Assembly: GCA_030596245.1 (NCBI GenBank)
Contig: JAUVKN010000177.1
Location: forward strand, 1-8,720
Length of the DNA: 8,720 nt
Reading direction: 5' to 3'
Origin: Bacteroidia bacterium
GTDB taxonomy: Bacteria > Bacteroidota > Bacteroidia > Bacteroidales > GCA-2748055
Under the pieces are notes generated by a model. That model had not been told where the DNA came from. It did no database searches and saw only the letters and a list, made by a program, of their open reading frames with translations. Below, one piece after another: positions 5,907-8,720 of the stretch (positions are counted from its first letter, which is position 1; the number at the start of each line of letters is the position of its first letter). A program made the position numbers and the translations under genes.

Positions 5907-7166
5907 ATGAAAAAATCAATATTGATGATAGCCGCAGTGACTGCTATGATGCTTTTATGGCCCTCGTGCACACAGGTTGAAGAGACCGGAAAACTCCAGT
6001 TCGGACTTGAGTTATCGGATGACTCAACACTGAAATCTGTGGTGAATGGATACAATGTTACCGCCGCACTTGTCACCATCATCAGTGAAACCGGAGAGTT
6101 GATTTATGACAAAGAGCCGTTGCCCATTTACAGATTCGGAAATGAGTACACCACCAAATCACTTGAACTACCCATGGGGAAATTCCATCTCAGTGAATTC
6201 ATGCTGATCGATTCCTCCGGTACAGTACGCTGGGCAACCCCAAAAGAAGGTTCCAGGTTGGCTCACCTGGTCCGAAATCCTCTGCCCATCCCATTCAGCA
6301 TCAGTCCCGAAGAAACCACAAGTCTTGATATCCAGGTCATCCGGGTGAAGGATCATCCACCGGCCGATTTTGGATATGTGAACTTCGACATTGGATTCGT
6401 TGAGAGGTTTTGCCTCAAAGTGTTTTATTCATCCCGGTGCATGGAGGAGTGGAATGACTCCATCCTGGGACCTGATGGTTCCGGGGCCCCTGTTTTCCAA
6501 CCCATGCTGACCATCTGGAAGAATGAACGCATGCTGGTACACGAACCACTTGCAGTAGGATTGAACCGGTTTATCGTACCCATGGTAACCGACTGGTACC
6601 GGCTGACTGCCACCGATTGCCACGGACAGGTTATCTACGAAGAGAAAATACCTCTGAAAGAACTGCTGGAACACCGGTGCCGGGACAACTTTGAACCCCT
6701 GATGATCTATCGGGATCCGGTTCCGGGCATCATCATCACCCCCGAAGGATTGAAGGAGCCCACCATCAGACAGGGTGTATTCGGGAGTATAACCCTTCCG
6801 GTGGATGATACATTGTACACCGAGAATCACGACGTATACCCGGTGATCAGGGATATCTACTTCTATCCTTATTATTCCATCATGGATTCGGTCATGACTT
6901 TAGCTCCGGTCGATTGCTATTTCCCCCAGGAATTTCTTCCAACAGAACCGGTGGCCATTGTCAGGTCCAACTCAGACGGATTTTTCCAGGTTCCCCTGCC
7001 AGAGGGTGATTACCTGTACCTGGTGAAGGAGGGCGACCGGTACTTCATGGATGCATACGTCAGCTCTCACCTCCCGGGCTTTGTGAAGGTCTATCCGGGG
7101 GAGGTAACCTGGCTGATGATCCATGTGATCGATTGCTCCATGTGGATGAATGATACGAACCCATGA
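5907..7166 (+). CDS. Putative cell-envelope lipoprotein, three predicted beta-sandwich regions, family unknown
   Basis: Protein of 419 residues that I do not recognise. The N-terminus MKKSILMIAAVTAMMLLWPSC is a lipoprotein signal with Cys21 as the acylation site. The lipobox is loose (W-P-S-C), but acidic residues soon after (TQVEE) suit surface export in Bacteroidota (inference). The rest is beta-rich and falls into about three parts. Residues 25-148 carry alternating strands with LELPMGKFHLSEFML. Residues 155-275 have cysteines 169, 178, 238 and 258. Residues 285-410 carry DGFFQVPLPEGDYLYLVKEGDRYF, the G.F.V.LP.G.Y pattern of transthyretin/carboxypeptidase-regulatory-like folds. Such domains in secreted Bacteroidota proteins usually serve adhesion or structure, not catalysis. 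No catalytic motif is visible. The ATG at 5907 lacks a clear Shine-Dalgarno. The stop codon abuts a foldback element, so the original C-terminus may have been slightly different. Confidence 0.85.
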   Translation: MKKSILMIAAVTAMMLLWPSCTQVEETGKLQFGLELSDDSTLKSVVNGYNVTAALVTIISETGELIYDKEPLPIYRFGNEYTTKSLELPMGKFHLSEFMLIDSSGTVRWATPKEGSRLAHLVRNPLPIPFSISPEETTSLDIQVIRVKDHPPADFGYVNFDIGFVERFCLKVFYSSRCMEEWNDSILGPDGSGAPVFQPMLTIWKNERMLVHEPLAVGLNRFIVPMVTDWYRLTATDCHGQVIYEEKIPLKELLEHRCRDNFEPLMIYRDPVPGIIITPEGLKEPTIRQGVFGSITLPVDDTLYTENHDVYPVIRDIYFYPYYSIMDSVMTLAPVDCYFPQEFLPTEPVAIVRSNSDGFFQVPLPEGDYLYLVKEGDRYFMDAYVSSHLPGFVKVYPGEVTWLMIHVIDCSMWMNDTNP

Positions 7167-7303
7167 GGCTGTCTCAAAAGTCTTCTTTTGATTAATTCTG
7201 AGGGATACTTTTTCGTAACGTGCTTGTTCACTGCGTGAAAAATGCCAGGTTACTTCCAAAGTATCCCTCAGAAAAATAGTGAGGCTGACCCTTTTGAGAC
7301 AGT
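7167..7303. mobile_element. MITE-like foldback element (about 137 bp), non-coding
   Basis: Outer inverted repeats CTGTCTCAAAAG (7169-7180) and CTTTTGAGACAG (7291-7302) match over 12 bp. Inner arms TTCTGAGGGATACTTT (7196-7211) and AAAGTATCCCTCAGAA (7258-7273) match perfectly over 16 bp. Between them GTAAC/GTTAC (7215-7219, 7249-7253) and, at the apex, TTCAC-TGC-GTGAA (7227-7239) continue the dyad. There is no reading frame for a transposase. Ends like GGCTGTCTCAAAA resemble insertion-sequence termini I associate with Bacteroidota, so a non-autonomous element mobilised in trans is likely (inference). No convincing target-site duplication is visible. It begins directly after the lipoprotein stop codon and could also act as a terminator. 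Confidence 0.65.
7174..7191. repeat. Small perfect hairpin at the left end of the foldback element
   Basis: TCAAAAG (7174-7180), loop TCTT, then CTTTTGA (7185-7191) form a 7-bp stem. It reuses the outer terminal repeat, so the left end can pair either locally or with the distant right end. This is a nested structure that could matter for transposition or for an RNA copy. Confidence 0.6.
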
Positions 7304-7326
7304 CAAATACGTTTCGCGAGATTCAT

Positions 7327-7361
7327 CGGGTTTTTCTATCTTTGGGAAAACCCGTTTTTTT
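7327..7361 (+). terminator. Intrinsic-terminator-like stem-loop with T-tract abutting the mutS-like start codon
   Basis: CGGGTTTTTC (7327-7336) pairs with GGAAAACCCG (7345-7354) over 10 positions, including one T-G wobble. The loop is 8 nt, and seven T residues follow at 7355-7361. This has the form of a Rho-independent terminator for transcripts arriving from the lipoprotein gene and foldback element. The tract ends at the base before the ATG at 7362. The stem is only moderately GC-rich, so efficiency is uncertain. Confidence 0.55.
7337..7344 (+). promoter_or_regulatory. Bacteroidota -7 promoter element for the mutS-like gene
   Basis: TATCTTTG is an exact match to the Bacteroidota primary-sigma -7 element TAnnTTTG. 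A TTTC at 7312-7315, 21 bp upstream, could be a degenerate -33 TTTG. Transcription would start around 7350, leaving a leader of about ten nucleotides before the ATG at 7362. The element is exactly the loop of the stem-loop at 7327-7354. Confidence 0.6.
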
Positions 7362-8720
7362 ATGTCCAGGGAGCAACTCCATCACACATATTCCAACCGA
7401 ATTGAACAGTTCCACGAAGCGTTCCGGGAGCGCACCAGGCTGGTCAACTACATATCACTGGCCCGGTTCATTTCTCTGGTGGCCATGGTCTGGTTCCTGG
7501 TAATAGGTATCCGGGACCAGGGATTCCTTTTTTATACACTCTCCTTTCTGATGGTTGTTCTGTTCCTGGTCCTGGTAAGCCTGCACAACAAACATAATGT
7601 ACACCGGGAACTGCTCAGACAGCTGAAGTCACTCAACGAAACGGAGCTATCGTGCCTTGACCACTCTTTTCATTCCCTTCCCGATGGAGGCCACCATGCC
7701 GAGGCCTCACATCCCTGGTCCCATGACCTGGACATTTTCGGCGTGGGATCTCTGTTTCAATACCTGAACCGCACAGCCACCCTGAAGGGAGATGAATTGC
7801 TTGCCGGACTGCTCACCACAGAACCTGAGAATATTGATACCATCACATTGAGACAAAAGATCATCAGCGATCTAAAGGAGCGCATTGATTTCCGGCAAAA
7901 CTTCATTGCCCGCGGACATCTGGTTGAAGAGAAGGAGGATGATCTTAAGGAGATCTCCCGTTGGTTGTCAGCATCATCCTACATTCAAAAGAACAGGTGG
8001 CTATTCTACCTGGCCCTGCTGGTGAGCGGGATTGCTGTGACAATTATTGTTGGCGGTTTCTTTGACCCATCCAGATACTGGTACCTGTTGTACCTCATGG
8101 TGTTCAATTTTACCATGCTCTCTCCCTTCCTGATGCGTACCAACCGTTACCAGGCATCGATCTCCAAAAAACACCAGCTCCTGGAGGGCTACGCCGAGCT
8201 TTTGAAAATCATTGCAAACACCAGATTTGAACATCCCGATCTGGTTAAAAAGAGTCAGCAGGCCCGTGTAGGAATGAAGGAGGTGAAAAAGCTTTCAAAA
8301 CTGCTCAATATTTTTGATCAGCGACTCAACATGCTGCTGGGCGTGATGTTCAATGGTTTTTTCCTGTTTGATTTTATCATGGTTCACCTGCTGGAAAACT
8401 GGAAACAGAAGAACAGGAAGCAGATCATGGAGTGGATAGAGCTAACCGGGTGGACCGATGCCATGATCAGCCTTGCAGGCTTCGCTTACAATCACCCTGA
8501 CTTCACAATACCCGAATTTGGAGTTGATCAGGATCTCTTTGAACTAAAGGGCCTTGGTCACCCGCTGATCCCGGATCACAAAAGGGTGGTGAATGATATC
8601 CTCATCGAAGGCGAAAAGGTGGTGGTCATTACAGGAGCAAATATGGCCGGAAAATCCACCTATTTGCGTTCCCTGGGGATCAATACTGTCCTGGCATATG
8701 CCGGTTGTCCCGTTTGTGCT
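7362..8720 (+). CDS. Membrane-anchored MutS-family ATPase (partial, C-terminus off the right edge)
   Basis: The first 453 codons stay open to the end of the window. The C-terminal part is the start of a MutS-type ABC ATPase domain: LKGLGHPLIP at 395-404, then Walker A TGANMAGKST at 424-433, the characteristic MutS form (TGPNM.GKST). Walker B, the signature and His-loop would lie beyond the edge. Unlike MutS or MutS2 there is no mismatch-binding N-terminal domain. Instead two membrane hairpins are predicted at about 31-49/54-74 and 213-231/238-256, enclosing a helical segment with DLDIFGVGSLFQYLNRTATLKG (124-143). A helical lever-like region occupies 257-380. This matches the membrane-bound MutS-like proteins of about 600 residues that are widespread in Bacteroidota and often annotated as mismatch-repair proteins; their role is unknown to me and repair is doubtful. 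The ATG at 7362 has no Shine-Dalgarno, only a T-tract. Confidence 0.9.
   Translation, partial: MSREQLHHTYSNRIEQFHEAFRERTRLVNYISLARFISLVAMVWFLVIGIRDQGFLFYTLSFLMVVLFLVLVSLHNKHNVHRELLRQLKSLNETELSCLDHSFHSLPDGGHHAEASHPWSHDLDIFGVGSLFQYLNRTATLKGDELLAGLLTTEPENIDTITLRQKIISDLKERIDFRQNFIARGHLVEEKEDDLKEISRWLSASSYIQKNRWLFYLALLVSGIAVTIIVGGFFDPSRYWYLLYLMVFNFTMLSPFLMRTNRYQASISKKHQLLEGYAELLKIIANTRFEHPDLVKKSQQARVGMKEVKKLSKLLNIFDQRLNMLLGVMFNGFFLFDFIMVHLLENWKQKNRKQIMEWIELTGWTDAMISLAGFAYNHPDFTIPEFGVDQDLFELKGLGHPLIPDHKRVVNDILIEGEKVVVITGANMAGKSTYLRSLGINTVLAYAGCPVCA

Noticed and set aside
7279..7503. A 74-codon open frame on the plus strand from the foldback element into the mutS-like gene
   Set aside because: It is out of frame with the clear MutS-family protein, begins within a repeat arm and has no recognisable protein features.

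Overview
The window looks like chromosomal DNA of a member of the Bacteroidota, probably a Bacteroidales/Marinilabiliales-type or related environmental lineage. This rests on protein style: a lipoprotein with a Bacteroidota-like signal, an NtrC-type regulator with the acceptor-loop insertion common in that phylum, and a membrane-anchored MutS-family ATPase typical of it. Shine-Dalgarno sites are mostly absent, and there is an exact TAnnTTTG promoter element. No rRNA, tRNA, CRISPR array or intact transposase is visible. Taxonomy is inferred; no database search was possible.

Region 1 (1-4105) is a divergent regulatory unit. On the minus strand a HlyD/MacA-like periplasmic adaptor runs off the left edge; its ABC ATPase and permease partners would be expected beyond that edge. 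On the plus strand, reading away from it, are an NtrC-type sigma-54 response regulator and a membrane histidine kinase overlapping it by 11 bp. The 261-bp intergenic region holds a good sigma-54 promoter facing the adaptor (1154-1169, minus) and a weaker sigma-54-like element facing the regulator (1337-1352, plus). Between them is a perfect 18-bp palindrome (1255-1272), the natural candidate for the regulator's enhancer site. The kinase has almost no periplasmic loop, so it resembles intramembrane-sensing kinases. The simplest model is that kinase and regulator sense an envelope or transport cue, then switch on the exporter through sigma-54 and perhaps tune their own expression.

Region 2 (4106-7166) encodes envelope proteins. 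A 501-residue secreted outer-membrane beta-barrel protein appears to be built from two tandem copies of one barrel module. Next is the frameshifted remnant of a small secreted-protein gene ending in a 20-bp tandem repeat. Then comes a 419-residue three-domain lipoprotein that I cannot assign to a family.

Region 3 (7167-7361) is non-coding. It holds a MITE-like foldback element of about 137 bp that starts right after the lipoprotein stop codon. After it is a stem-loop with a T-tract whose loop is exactly a TAnnTTTG promoter element and whose T-tract touches the next start codon.

Region 4 (7362-8720) is the first 453 codons of a membrane-anchored MutS-family ATPase, cut by the right edge just after its Walker A motif.
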